A stretch of 64,000 nt of DNA. Source: Rhodospirillales bacterium (GTDB lineage: Bacteria; Pseudomonadota; Alphaproteobacteria; JAJFIK01). How positions within the stretch are numbered: position 1 is the first letter of the stretch; every line of letters starts with the position of its first letter. The stretch is from the NCBI GenBank assembly GCA_021775005.1, contig JAJFIK010000036.1, forward strand, positions 1 to 64,000. The letters run 5' to 3'. The notes under the pieces were generated by a model. The model had not been told where the DNA came from. It searched no databases and saw nothing but the letters and a program-made list of their open reading frames with translations. The position numbers and the translations under genes are program-made. Of this stretch, positions 42,671-51,689 are shown piece after piece.

Positions 42671-44002
42671 TTACTCGAGCCCCTCAGGCTCGCCCACCAC
42701 CACGACCAGAAGGTCATCAGGGCGCAGCAGGCGCTCCGCCACCCGGTGCACATCTTCGGCCGTCACGGCGCGAACGCGGGCGTTGCGTGTGTTGATATAG
42801 TCTATGCCCAGGTCTTCCAGTTGATAGAACGCCAGCCGGTTGGCAATGGAGCCGTTAGAGTCAAACCCAAGCGCATAGGCGCCGGTGAGGTAGGTTTGGA
42901 TCTGCTCCAGCTCGCCGGGCTCAACCCCTTCGTCGCGCAGGCGCGTCATTTCCGAGCGAATGAGATCGATTGATTCGCCCACCCGCGCGTTCTCTGTTCC
43001 CACCGATCCTGAGAGCAACGTCACCGCATCGTAGGTAGAAAGACTAGAATTGACGGAATAGGCCAATCCATTTTGCACCCGCACAACCTGCATCAAACGA
43101 CTGGAAAAACTCGCGCCGCCCAGCACCGCGTTCATCACCATCGCCGCCATGTAGTCGGGATCATCATAGCCAATGCCTTCGCCGCCAAATATCACCACGC
43201 TTTGCGGATTAGGGCTTTGCACGATGATTGTCTCACCGGCTCCGGCCGGCACGGTCGATTGCGGCTCATAGGCCGGGCCCGACGCAGGCAAATCACCAAA
43301 TGTTTCATCCAGTAACCGGCCAAGGGTTTCGGGATCAATGTCCCCCGCCACGCCGATGCGCATGTCGCGCCGATTGAGCGTGCCGTGGAAGTTGCGCAGA
43401 TCATCAACGTTAATCAGCTCGACGGTTTCGCGTGTGCCTGACAGCGGGATGCCATAGCGATGACCCCCGAAAGCAGCCTCCCAGAAGGTTCGGTTCGCGA
43501 TAGATCCGGGATCACGCTCAGACTGCGCAATTTGGCTCAGTAAGCTGCGCCGCATGCGCTCTACCGCTTCGGCGTCAAACCGCGGCTCAGTCAGCGCGAG
43601 GCGAAGCATTCCGAATGCCTCGTCCAAATTTACCGTCAGGGTTTGCATTGAAGCATTGAATCGATCCCGGCCTGACCCAAAGCCCATGCGGATCGCGTGT
43701 TCTTCAAGGCGGTTTTGAAAGGCAATAGAATCCATTTCGCCTGCGCCCTCATCATAAAGCCACGAGGCGAGGCGCGCCGTGCCCTCTTTACCCGGCACAT
43801 CACGCGTTGCGCCGCCATAAAACCCAATGCGAACGGCGACAATGGGTACAAAGTCGTCTTGCACCAGCCATGCCTCAATGCCGCCGGGCGATACCACCCG
43901 TTGAATTTCAACGAGACCCTGCTCATGGTCCTCTTGGGCATTGGCCGCACTCACCATTGCGAAGGCAAAAAAACCAAGGGCAATACTCAGAATACGGATC
44001 AT
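42671..44002 (-). CDS. M16-family peptidase-like protein, likely non-catalytic subunit
   Basis: A 443-residue secreted M16-fold protein with signal peptide MIRILSIALGFFAFAMVSAA. Where active members have HxxEH, this has GKEGTARLASWLYDEGAGEM, so the zinc motif is missing. The second-half M16 features are kept (GLAYSVNSSLSTYDAVTLLS and IDYINTRNARVRAVTAEDV). It begins four bases after the HLLEH-containing partner, so the two likely form a periplasmic heterodimer, as in PqqL/YmxG-type pairs. Substrates are unknown. Confidence 0.9.
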   Translation of the reverse strand: MIRILSIALGFFAFAMVSAANAQEDHEQGLVEIQRVVSPGGIEAWLVQDDFVPIVAVRIGFYGGATRDVPGKEGTARLASWLYDEGAGEMDSIAFQNRLEEHAIRMGFGSGRDRFNASMQTLTVNLDEAFGMLRLALTEPRFDAEAVERMRRSLLSQIAQSERDPGSIANRTFWEAAFGGHRYGIPLSGTRETVELINVDDLRNFHGTLNRRDMRIGVAGDIDPETLGRLLDETFGDLPASGPAYEPQSTVPAGAGETIIVQSPNPQSVVIFGGEGIGYDDPDYMAAMVMNAVLGGASFSSRLMQVVRVQNGLAYSVNSSLSTYDAVTLLSGSVGTENARVGESIDLIRSEMTRLRDEGVEPGELEQIQTYLTGAYALGFDSNGSIANRLAFYQLEDLGIDYINTRNARVRAVTAEDVHRVAERLLRPDDLLVVVVGEPEGLE

Positions 44003-44006
44003 GTCC

Positions 44007-45491
44007 TCAGTCCTTTTTGTCTTCGTCGTCGGTGATCGAATCAGGTTCACCCTCTTCAACGCTGGTGGTTTCTGATTTCGCATCCTGCGCAGGGGCCTCA
44101 TCACTTTGAGGGCTTAAGGTACCGGTCACAGCGTTTTGCGGGTCAAAGACGCCCGCCATTGCCGCTTGAATATCTGAGGCCGACACAGCTTCAATGGCAG
44201 CGACCCAACCCATGATATCGTCGATGCTGCGCCCGCTGGCGAGGCCACGACCAAATAATTGCGCCATGGAGACTTGGTCATCCTGCGCGTAAATTGCGCT
44301 GGCAACGGTGCTGGTTATTGTGCGGGTCAACTGCTCAGCCGTTGGGCCTTCAGCAAGATAGGCCGCAACAACTTCATCCATCGCGGTTTCAAGTTCCGCA
44401 AAACCGACGCCTTCATTGGGTACGGCGTAAAGCACGACCTGTCCGTCATCAAAGGTTGAGCCCCAATAATATCCACCAGCCATTGAGGCCAAGCCGCTGT
44501 CTATGACGAGATCGCGATAGAGCCATTCGGTCGTACCGCCATCCAGGATCGACACGCCCAGCGAAATCGCTGCGCCCAGCGCCGTGCCGGCGGTGCGATA
44601 ACTTGGCACTTCGTAATAGCGATAGAGATAGCGCTCACCCGCCAATTCATGCTCAAGGGTGACACGATCTGACGCGCGCGCGTCTTCAGTTCCTGCGCGC
44701 GCACGGCTTGGTACCGGCCGACGGGGTATTTGCCCATAGGTGCGCTCCGCCATAGGCCGCAGCGTCTCGGCAGTAATATCACCAGCTACCACCAGGATAG
44801 CATTGTTGGGCGCGTACCATGTTTGGTAAAATGCGTTCACTTGATCGGGCTCGATGGCACCCAATTCGTAATCCCACCCCGCAATAGGGATGCCATAAGG
44901 ATGCACAGGCCATAGCGTGCGGCTCATCTCCACATCCATAATTTCGCCGACGTCTTGCTGGCTAATGCGAATTTCTTCCAGCACCACATCGCGCTCGGAA
45001 TAGAAATGATCTTCAGGGAAATTGAGATTGACCATGCGATCAGCTTCATACCCCATGAACAGCTCTAGCCGATCAAGGGCCACGCGTTGGAAATAGGCTG
45101 TGTAGTCAAACGAGGTGAAGGCATTTTCGACGCCGCCATTGCGCGCGACGATCTGGCTAAACTCTCCCGGACCAAGGGTGTCGGTACCCTTGAACATCAA
45201 ATGCTCCAGCAAGTGTGCGATGCCGGATTGGCCTTCAGGCTCATCCGCGGCGCCAACGCGATACCACACCATGTGGGTGACAACAGGCACACGGTGATCA
45301 GGCAACACCACCACCTCCATGCCATTGGCGAGCGTAAAGCTCTCAGGGGCCCATGAAATCGTGTCAGCAATGGAAGCGGGCGTATCGCCGTCGCTTGAGG
45401 GCGCGGGGCCGGAGCAGCCAGCCAAGACGGCAGCGAAGAGAACCGCAACTGCCGTATGCAACGCGCGCGATTTACTGAGCTTAAAACCCAT
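44007..45491 (-). CDS. M16-family zinc peptidase, lipoprotein
   Basis: A 494-residue peptidase with a lipoprotein signal ending LAGC (Cys near residue 24), so membrane-anchored on the periplasmic side. The zinc motif is HLLEHLMFKGT near residue 95, with the downstream Glu in NFPEDHFYSERDVVLEEIR. GRGLASGRSIDDIMGWVAAI and the Asp/Glu/Lys-rich last 30 residues close the protein. The partner without the motif follows after four bases. AGAGGAAA precedes the ATG. The Asp/Glu tail is unusual and may be flexible. Confidence 0.92.
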   Translation of the reverse strand: MGFKLSKSRALHTAVAVLFAAVLAGCSGPAPSSDGDTPASIADTISWAPESFTLANGMEVVVLPDHRVPVVTHMVWYRVGAADEPEGQSGIAHLLEHLMFKGTDTLGPGEFSQIVARNGGVENAFTSFDYTAYFQRVALDRLELFMGYEADRMVNLNFPEDHFYSERDVVLEEIRISQQDVGEIMDVEMSRTLWPVHPYGIPIAGWDYELGAIEPDQVNAFYQTWYAPNNAILVVAGDITAETLRPMAERTYGQIPRRPVPSRARAGTEDARASDRVTLEHELAGERYLYRYYEVPSYRTAGTALGAAISLGVSILDGGTTEWLYRDLVIDSGLASMAGGYYWGSTFDDGQVVLYAVPNEGVGFAELETAMDEVVAAYLAEGPTAEQLTRTITSTVASAIYAQDDQVSMAQLFGRGLASGRSIDDIMGWVAAIEAVSASDIQAAMAGVFDPQNAVTGTLSPQSDEAPAQDAKSETTSVEEGEPDSITDDEDKKD

Positions 45492-45661
45492 ATTGTTTCC
45501 TCTACTTGCCAGACCGGCAATATCTTGAGCTTCGGCGCTCAATGCCTGCTTTGGCGACTGGGGCGCAAGGCAGCGCCCGGCAGCCCGCTAATGCGCTGCA
45601 GACTGCCAAATTCGCACACATACATACAATGACAATTGCGCGAGAGCTCGCGTGTTCAGCC

Positions 45662-46228
45662 TTAGAAGATTCCGCGATTCTTAGAAATCGTAGGCGTAAC
45701 CCCTTCGGTAACAGGGCGACCTGTCGCCTGATTATCACGAATGCGGTCCGTCTCGGCACTCGCATTAACGACCGAAGCGCCATCTGCCTCGCCGCCCGCC
45801 CAGAACAAAATGCGATCTGTGAACGTACGGTCTTTCTGCACGACGTTGCCGATATCGGCGGCAAGCAATTCACGAATGCTTGGATCTGCGTCCTGGGCAT
45901 CCATGGCGTTCAGCAAGGCATACTCACCGGATGTCACAACGCCATCGGCAACCGGGCTTGTGCCCTCACCAAAGAGCGCCTCATGGGCTTCACGCTGCGG
46001 TGAAAATGATGCGGCACGCGGCGCACCTGGCCGTGGCGGGCGCAAGTTATAATCTGGCGGAATCACCAGCGGCGCCTTAGTGACAATGGAAAACTCATCC
46101 GGGCTGACTTTCTCAATGCCCATGGCGCGCTGCAAACTCGAGCAGCCCCCCAAGGAGACCAATACGGCAAGTCCAACGCCCAGGCTGAGGCCTGATTTTA
46201 TGATGGGTGACAGACGAAATGTACTCAT
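45662..46228 (-). CDS. bamF: DUF3035 lipoprotein, BamF-like
   Basis: A 188-residue outer-membrane lipoprotein. The signal peptide ends LGGC (Cys near residue 27). Soon after comes EKVSPDEFSIVTKAPLVIPP, followed by DYNLRPPRPG, the DUF3035 signature. In Caulobacter this family is BamF, a subunit of the BAM complex that inserts outer-membrane beta-barrel proteins. The C-terminal half is polar and poorly conserved. lspA, needed to mature its lipid anchor, is the next gene upstream (58-base gap). Confidence 0.85.
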   Translation of the reverse strand: MSTFRLSPIIKSGLSLGVGLAVLVSLGGCSSLQRAMGIEKVSPDEFSIVTKAPLVIPPDYNLRPPRPGAPRAASFSPQREAHEALFGEGTSPVADGVVTSGEYALLNAMDAQDADPSIRELLAADIGNVVQKDRTFTDRILFWAGGEADGASVVNASAETDRIRDNQATGRPVTEGVTPTISKNRGIF

Positions 46229-46286
46229 GGGTTCCAATCCCTTACCTTTTCCTGCCCCCGGGCCAAGTCGCCCTTCCCCGCACAGA

Positions 46287-46844
46287 CTATGCATCTGGTG
46301 CTGGCGACGGTTGCTCTGTGCCCCAAAACGCGTCCCAAATCAACAGCATAACCCCAAATACAATGGCTGCATCGGCGACATTGAAGACATACCAGTGAAA
46401 TTGCCCAATGTGGAAGTGCAAAAAGTCCACCACAGCATGGTAGGCCAGCCGGTCAATCCAGTTGTTCCCTACCGCCCCGCCAATAATCAGGCCAAGCCCC
46501 ACGGCCATGGCCCAATGGCGGGACTTGCTCATCCACCAGCCCAAAATCGGGACGATAGCAAAAGCGAAGGCGATATAGGCGTAGCGGCCCCAGGCCGAAT
46601 CAGCCTGCAGCAACCCGTAGCTCATGCCCTGGTTCCAAACCAATGTCAGATTGAAAATCGGCAGAACCTCAATGCTGGGGCCGGAGGAAAATGTGGCTGG
46701 GGGCTGAAATAATGCGCCGCCCACTGTGATCATGAACCAGACTTTTGACGCCTGATCGAGCAACAGCGTCAGCCCGGCCACAATCCACCCCAGCATGACG
46801 AGTGAAACCGACCGACCGCCAATTGTTACCCGCTCGCCGCTCAT
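46287..46844 (-). CDS. lspA: Lipoprotein signal peptidase
   Basis: LspA (185 residues) cleaves prolipoprotein signal peptides in the inner membrane. The two catalytic Asp motifs are seen as IIGGAVGNNWIDRLAYHAVV, then DFLHFH, and VFNVADAAIVFGVML. The first helix contains LDQASKVWF, and LVWNQGMSYGLL corresponds to the conserved NxGxxFG loop. Four hydrophobic helices are present. The ATG at 46844 overlaps the ribF stop by one base (TGATG). Confidence 0.94.
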   Translation of the reverse strand: MSGERVTIGGRSVSLVMLGWIVAGLTLLLDQASKVWFMITVGGALFQPPATFSSGPSIEVLPIFNLTLVWNQGMSYGLLQADSAWGRYAYIAFAFAIVPILGWWMSKSRHWAMAVGLGLIIGGAVGNNWIDRLAYHAVVDFLHFHIGQFHWYVFNVADAAIVFGVMLLIWDAFWGTEQPSPAPDA

Positions 46845-47824
46845 CAATTGTCCTTCCACGGGGTGTCATCCGGATTCAGCGCCCGCTGCGCCAAAACCGC
46901 GCGGGCCGCGTCGGTGTCTTTAGCGATCTGCGCCTTAAGGGCGTCCAAGCCGTCGAACTTTAGTTCAGGGCGTAAGTAGGCCAGCAAGCTTACGCCCATG
47001 TCGGCGTTGTAAATGTCGCCCTCGAATTCAAGTAAAAACGTTTCCAGCAAAATGTCTGTGGCATCAAAGGTCGGGCGGCGGCCAAGATTGGCAACCCCGG
47101 CATAGCACCCTTTGTGGGGGCCGTCATAAATCGTTGCCTGCACCGCATAGACGCCATAAGCCGGATGGAGATAGCGCCCCAGCGACAGATTGGCCGTGGG
47201 GAACCCAATGGTGCGGCCGCGCTGTTCACCCTTTTGCACAACGCCTTCGATAGTCCACCAATGACCCAGCAGTTTGGCAGCATCTTCCGGGCGACCGTCT
47301 CGCAAGGCATCACGAATCCGCGTGGAGGAATAAACTTCCTCCTCTCCCGAAGGCGTGACCGGCGCTACAATAGTTGTGCCAAACCCCAATTCCGCACCCA
47401 TGACCTCTAGCAGCGCGGTATCGCCTTTGCGGCCCTTCCCAAAGCAAAAATCATAACCCACAACCACGTGGCGTGCCTTAAGCCCGCCCACCAATACGTC
47501 ACGCACAAAATCTTCTGCTTCCTTGGTGGCGAGAGCTTGATCGAAGGGGAGTTGAAAGACGATATCGACGTGATGTGCCTCAAGAAGACGGGCGCGGGTT
47601 GTGTTCGTGGACAAACGAAACGGCGGCGCATTGGGCGCAAAGTAATCCCGCGGGTGCGGTTCAAACGACATCACGGCCAATGGGGCGTTCAGCTTGTCCG
47701 CTTGGGCTTTCGCGCGTTCGATGACAATGGCATGCCCGCGATGAACACCGTCAAAGTTACCGATCACAATGACGGCGCCTTTGGCGGTCGCAGGAATATC
47801 AATGTAGTGGTCGATGATTTCCAT
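46844..47824 (-). CDS. ribF: Bifunctional riboflavin kinase / FAD synthetase
   Basis: RibF (326 residues) makes FMN and FAD from riboflavin. The FAD synthetase part has VIVIGNFDGVHRGHAIVIER near residue 18 and VVGYDFCFGKGRKGD; the SSTRIR motif is present as YSSTRIRDALRDG. The kinase part has GRTIGFPTANLSLGRYLHPA near residue 205 and GVANLGRRPTFD. The ATG at 47824 starts the conserved region. The MaoC gene ends 10 bases upstream; lspA overlaps by one base. A ribF-lspA pair is common. Confidence 0.95.
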   Translation of the reverse strand: MEIIDHYIDIPATAKGAVIVIGNFDGVHRGHAIVIERAKAQADKLNAPLAVMSFEPHPRDYFAPNAPPFRLSTNTTRARLLEAHHVDIVFQLPFDQALATKEAEDFVRDVLVGGLKARHVVVGYDFCFGKGRKGDTALLEVMGAELGFGTTIVAPVTPSGEEEVYSSTRIRDALRDGRPEDAAKLLGHWWTIEGVVQKGEQRGRTIGFPTANLSLGRYLHPAYGVYAVQATIYDGPHKGCYAGVANLGRRPTFDATDILLETFLLEFEGDIYNADMGVSLLAYLRPELKFDGLDALKAQIAKDTDAARAVLAQRALNPDDTPWKDN

Positions 47825-47834
47825 GGCGCGCCTT

Positions 47835-48266
47835 TTACGTCTTGCGCGACGGCACCATGATGACCGCTTCACCCTCGACGACGACAGTGTCGCCCACTTT
47901 GCATTGGCAATGAATGAGCGCACGGCGCTTTTCAACTTTGATGGTCGCAACGGTGCAGAGGGCTGTTACCGTATCGCCAATTTTTACCGGCGCTTTGAAA
48001 TTCAGCGTTTGACTCAAATAGATCGCGCCGGGTCCAGGCATTTTTGTACCCAAAACCGTAGAGATAAATCCCGCCGTGAGCATGCCGTGGGCGATACGCT
48101 CCTTGAAAATTGTCCCCTTGGCGAACTCCGCATCGACGTGAACGGGATTTGTATCCCCTGAAATGCCTGCAAACAGAACCACATCGGTCTCTGTTACAGT
48201 TTTGGTGAAGCTGGCGCTTTGGCCTTCGCTTAAGTCCTCAATATAAAGTCCGACTTGGCGGCTCAT
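47835..48266 (-). CDS. MaoC-type (R)-enoyl-CoA hydratase
   Basis: A 143-residue single hot-dog protein. The hydratase-2 motif FAGISGDTNPVHVDAEFAKG (catalytic Asp and His) is near residues 32-51, followed by RIAHGMLTAGF. PhaJ-like enzymes hydrate trans-2-enoyl-CoA to (R)-3-hydroxyacyl-CoA, linking beta-oxidation to polyhydroxyalkanoate or other routes. No PHA genes are in the window. It lies 10 bases before ribF and heads that operon. Confidence 0.9.
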   Translation of the reverse strand: MSRQVGLYIEDLSEGQSASFTKTVTETDVVLFAGISGDTNPVHVDAEFAKGTIFKERIAHGMLTAGFISTVLGTKMPGPGAIYLSQTLNFKAPVKIGDTVTALCTVATIKVEKRRALIHCQCKVGDTVVVEGEAVIMVPSRKT

Positions 48267-48371
48267 GCAATTGGTCCTTTCGATGGGTATGCGAATTCGC
48301 GCCGCACCTTAGTGATGGGGGTCGTTAGCTGCAACCGGTCATCGGCCAAAGAGGAATAGAGGTGCCCGGAC

Positions 48372-49640
48372 TTAGGCAGCGCGGGAGCCGGCGATGGCGC
48401 TTGGTTCCACTGCATTGCGACGCAAGGGGCGGGGTTCGCCAAAGAGGTAGCCTTGGCCAAAGTCCACTCCAAGCGAGACGATTTGGTCCATCACGCGGGC
48501 GTCTTCAATCTGCTCCGCGATAAGATCAAGCCCCACCCGTCCAAGAGAGTCTTTAAGCGCGGCCACCCGGTCTTGTGAATTGTCTCGCCGGCCATCGTCC
48601 AGCAGAACCTGGGCTGGCACTTTGGCAAATCGAAAACCCCGGTCCCGCAGAAATGCTGGGTCAAGGACCAGAGACGTCACCCGATCGACGGAGAAGGTAA
48701 ATCCAAATCCCGCCAGTCGACGCAAATTGGCAAGCTCCATGGGCCCGCACATATCCACAGTGTCCTGACCAAACTCGAATATAAGGCGGCTTGCCAGATC
48801 ACTCTGATTTTCCATGTACTCAAGAAATTGCGGGAAAAACACATCGTCTTGCAGGGAGTGAGCTGAAATGTTGCAAAACACGCCAATGTCACGTGAGCTC
48901 TCGATCAATCGCCGCAATACTTTGACGCATCGGAACAACAGTAAGTTGTCGATCGTGGTAATCAATCCGGCCCGCTCCGCCACACGCAAATAATGCCGCG
49001 GCATGATGATCTGGCCTTCTTCGGATCTCAACCGCGTCAAGGCTTCATAGTATCGCGTCTTGCGTTGCGGCAGCGAGACAATGGGCTGCAAATACAGATC
49101 AACGCGATCTTCTTGCAGCGACTGACGCACTTCGCTCAAAAGCGCCTCATCGGACGCGCGATCAAACCCACTGGGGTTGGCGCGGTCAAAACCGCCTATG
49201 CTCCATCCGGGGTTCAGAACTTCGTCCTTATCTTCGACATCGTCGCCAGCTTCCAATTTCGCCTGGCGCAAAACATTTGATGCCATTTGCTGCACAAGGC
49301 TTTCCAAGACCTTCATTTCAGAAACCAGCTTCATGTTGCGCGCCTTGTCGGTGCGGTCCACATGCGCTTTGAGGGTATCCAAACGTTCCCTGAGCGTTTC
49401 GTTTTCCTGCTCAATGGCCACCATAGATTTTTTCGCCGCCGCCATGGCGTCGGTGATCAGCTCATTTTCATGGGACCGGTTCAGGGCGGCATGGATCTGA
49501 GCGGCGAATAGGAAAAATACTGCCGAAGCCAACCAGCCGACGAATTCGGAGACATCAAGGAACGCTTGCAGCCCCAGAGAAAGGGCCACAGCCACAACGA
49601 TGTAGGATCCAAGGATCAATGTATTGGTCAAAAACGACAT
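48372..49640 (-). CDS. TipF-like membrane protein with degenerate EAL domain
   Basis: A 422-residue protein with two N-terminal membrane helices (about 5-24 and 32-52), a coiled coil (about 55-140), and an EAL domain (about 165-405). The EAL signature is RYYEALTRL; Asn in CNISAHS, Glu in FEFGQD, Lys in AKVP, Glu in IAEQIED and QGYLFGEP are kept. The metal-binding DDFG stretch is SVDRV. Loss of that pair suggests c-di-GMP binding without hydrolysis. The layout matches Caulobacter TipF, a c-di-GMP receptor in flagellar assembly; no flagellar genes are here. No good ribosome site is visible. Confidence 0.8.
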   Translation of the reverse strand: MSFLTNTLILGSYIVVAVALSLGLQAFLDVSEFVGWLASAVFFLFAAQIHAALNRSHENELITDAMAAAKKSMVAIEQENETLRERLDTLKAHVDRTDKARNMKLVSEMKVLESLVQQMASNVLRQAKLEAGDDVEDKDEVLNPGWSIGGFDRANPSGFDRASDEALLSEVRQSLQEDRVDLYLQPIVSLPQRKTRYYEALTRLRSEEGQIIMPRHYLRVAERAGLITTIDNLLLFRCVKVLRRLIESSRDIGVFCNISAHSLQDDVFFPQFLEYMENQSDLASRLIFEFGQDTVDMCGPMELANLRRLAGFGFTFSVDRVTSLVLDPAFLRDRGFRFAKVPAQVLLDDGRRDNSQDRVAALKDSLGRVGLDLIAEQIEDARVMDQIVSLGVDFGQGYLFGEPRPLRRNAVEPSAIAGSRAA

Positions 49641-49727
49641 ATATGGGCGCCCGGGCAGCGATTTCAGGTTCGATGCCAGTTTGAACCCAGGCCCTTGCCA
49701 AGCCGTTAACTGTATTTTGCCGCCCCC

Positions 49728-49758
49728 AAAAAAGGCCGAACCCCAGAGGGTCCGGCCT
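49728..49758 (-). terminator. Rho-independent terminator after the OmpA-like gene
   Basis: On the minus strand AGGCCG-GACCC-TCTG-GGGTT-CGGCCT forms an eleven-pair hairpin (one G-U pair), followed directly by six T. It starts 25 bases after the stop of the OmpA-like gene, just before the TipF-like gene. Confidence 0.85.
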
Positions 49759-49782
49759 GGTCAATTGGTCGGGAAGGAAGTC

Positions 49783-50457
49783 TTAGTAGTTTCGATCATC
49801 CGTAAAGGGAACGATCTGAATCTCAACCCGGCGATTTTGCGGCTCGTTCACATTATTGCCGGTTGGCACTAGGGGCCGGGTTTCGCCATAGCCGCGGACG
49901 ATAAGCCGCCCCGGAAGGACTTCGCGACGAATGAGGCGATCCGCCACTGCCCATGCACGGCGCTCGGACAGATCCTGATTAAATTCGTGGGACCCGGTCG
50001 TATCTGTGTGGCCGTCCACATAAATGTAGGTTTGGTCGTACTCCTTCACGACAATGGCAACCGAACGGAGGACTTGCTGAAAGTCGTCCCGAATACGATC
50101 ACTGCCTGTGTCGAAGGTAATATTGCTCGGCATGATCAGTTCGATGTAATCGCCATCGCGATAGATCTGCACGCCGGTGCCTTGCAGGCGGCGGCGAAGT
50201 TCAGCTTCTTGTTCGTCCTGATAATGGCCAATGGCCCCACCAGCCAATGCCCCAATGCCAGCACCCAGAAGCGCATTCTTCGCCATCTGCTCGCCGTCTG
50301 AGGTATTTGTGAGCGCGCCGATTATGGCACCGCCAAGTGCACCAATGATGGCACCTTGCGTCGCGCGACTTGTCCGCTCCTCACCGGTATAGGGGTCTGT
50401 TGTAGTACACGCGGCCAAAAACATGGTCGCTGCAGCTATGGTCAAAACTTTCTTCAT
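49783..50457 (-). CDS. OmpA-family lipoprotein with glycine zipper
   Basis: A 224-residue envelope protein. A lipoprotein signal ends LAAC (Cys near residue 16). A glycine-zipper region follows (TQGAIIGALGGAIIGAL and LLGAGIGALAGGAIGHY, about 27-75). The OmpA peptidoglycan-binding domain (about 105-215) has YVDGHTDTTGSHEFNQDLSE, then RRAWAV and the C-terminal NEPQNRRVEIQI, with the diaminopimelate-binding Asp and Arg. The ATG at 50457 is followed by typical signal residues. A strong terminator lies after the stop. Confidence 0.92.
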   Translation of the reverse strand: MKKVLTIAAATMFLAACTTTDPYTGEERTSRATQGAIIGALGGAIIGALTNTSDGEQMAKNALLGAGIGALAGGAIGHYQDEQEAELRRRLQGTGVQIYRDGDYIELIMPSNITFDTGSDRIRDDFQQVLRSVAIVVKEYDQTYIYVDGHTDTTGSHEFNQDLSERRAWAVADRLIRREVLPGRLIVRGYGETRPLVPTGNNVNEPQNRRVEIQIVPFTDDRNY

Positions 50458-50682
50458 GAGGAATTTCCTCTCCATAAGTCGCCGGTTCCCATCGCACCGG
50501 AATCACTAGGCCCATCAATGTTCTAGGGAAAACAGAACACCCCGCCCGCCTACACGCGTTAGATATGTTCCTTTGGGCCATACTCAACTGCCCCTGCCTG
50601 TTCATACGCTACAACTGAGCACGCTTGCGATAAAGAGCCAATCGCGCTCCAATCGCCGAAATCAGCAAAAAAGGGGCTTATT

Positions 50683-51456
50683 ATGAGCTTGTTCGACCTT
50701 TCAGGAAAAGTTGCCATCATCACCGGTTCAACCCGCGGCATCGGCAAAGCCATTGCCTTTCGTATGGCAGAGGCAGGCGCGAAGGTTGTGGTCTCCAGCC
50801 GCAAGGCCGATGCCTGCGACGCTGTGACCCAGGAAATTAACCAAGAATTTGGCAAGGGCACCGCCGCGTCCATCCCGTGCAATATCTCGCACAAGGAACA
50901 ACTCCAGAACTTGGTGGATACGACTGAAAATGCCCTGGGCCAGGTGGATGTGCTGGTCTGTAATGCGGCGGTAAACCCCTATTTCGGCCCCTCCATTGAT
51001 TGCCCTGATGCCGCGTTTGAAAAAATCATGGATTGCAACGTCAAAAGCAATTTCTGGCTTTGCAATATGGTGTTGCCGCAAATGAAGGCGCGCGGCGAGG
51101 GGCGGATTATTATCATTTCATCCATCGGAGGCCTCAAAGGCTCAGCACTACTGGGCGCCTACGCCATTTCCAAAGCGGCGGATTTTCAGCTCGCGCGAAA
51201 TCTGGCCGTGGAATATGGCGCGTATGGCATTACCGCCAACGCCATTGCGCCGGGGCTTATCAGAACTGATTTTGCCAGGGCGTTGTGGGAAGATCCTGAC
51301 ATCTTGAAGGCCTCAACCGCCGGTGCCCCCCTCAAACGCATTGGGGAGCCTGATGAGATTGCCGGAATGGCTGTCTTGCTGGCATCTGAGGCCGGATCGT
51401 TCACCACCGGGCAAGGCATCGTCATTGACGGGGGCGCAACCATTGCTGGCGGTTAA
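50683..51456 (+). CDS. SDR-family oxidoreductase
   Basis: A 257-residue classical short-chain dehydrogenase. The NAD(P) site is ITGSTRGIGKAIAFRMAEAG near residues 14-33, the structural NAAVNP motif is near residue 89, and the catalytic Ser-Tyr-Lys is in SSIGGLKGSALLGAYAISKA near residue 145-165. The C-terminus GQGIVIDGGATIAGG is typical. The charge pattern VVSSRKADA suggests NADP use. The substrate is unknown; it resembles DHRS4-like bacterial proteins. Confidence 0.9.
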   Translation: MSLFDLSGKVAIITGSTRGIGKAIAFRMAEAGAKVVVSSRKADACDAVTQEINQEFGKGTAASIPCNISHKEQLQNLVDTTENALGQVDVLVCNAAVNPYFGPSIDCPDAAFEKIMDCNVKSNFWLCNMVLPQMKARGEGRIIIISSIGGLKGSALLGAYAISKAADFQLARNLAVEYGAYGITANAIAPGLIRTDFARALWEDPDILKASTAGAPLKRIGEPDEIAGMAVLLASEAGSFTTGQGIVIDGGATIAGG

Positions 51457-51510
51457 CCCGACGGTCATGGTTTTTTAAGCGAAAATGAAAAGCGACATTG
51501 CCCATGCGGG

Positions 51511-51526
51511 TGTGATTGTGCTCACA
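51511..51526. promoter_or_regulatory. Perfect Crp-type site upstream of the Crp-family gene
   Basis: TGTGA-TTGTGC-TCACA is an exact match to TGTGA-N6-TCACA. It is 164 bases before the chosen GTG of the Crp-family gene, consistent with autoregulation. The same half-sites occur before the PAS kinase at 32321-32336. Confidence 0.65.
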
Positions 51527-51689
51527 TCCATCCAAGATTCACTTGTGCGCCTGTCACGATCCTGATGCGTTTGCTATTCACTGATGTAAGCTTAACACGC
51601 TGTTAACGGGTTGTTGTGGGGGAACACGACGAGGTCTCGGTCCGTGCAGGAATTGAACGCAATTTCTGACTTTCATGAGGAGCCCCGCC

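Noticed and set aside
48263-48472. 69-codon minus-strand frame between MaoC and the EAL gene
   Set aside because: It overlaps the end of the EAL gene and has no ribosome site or motif.
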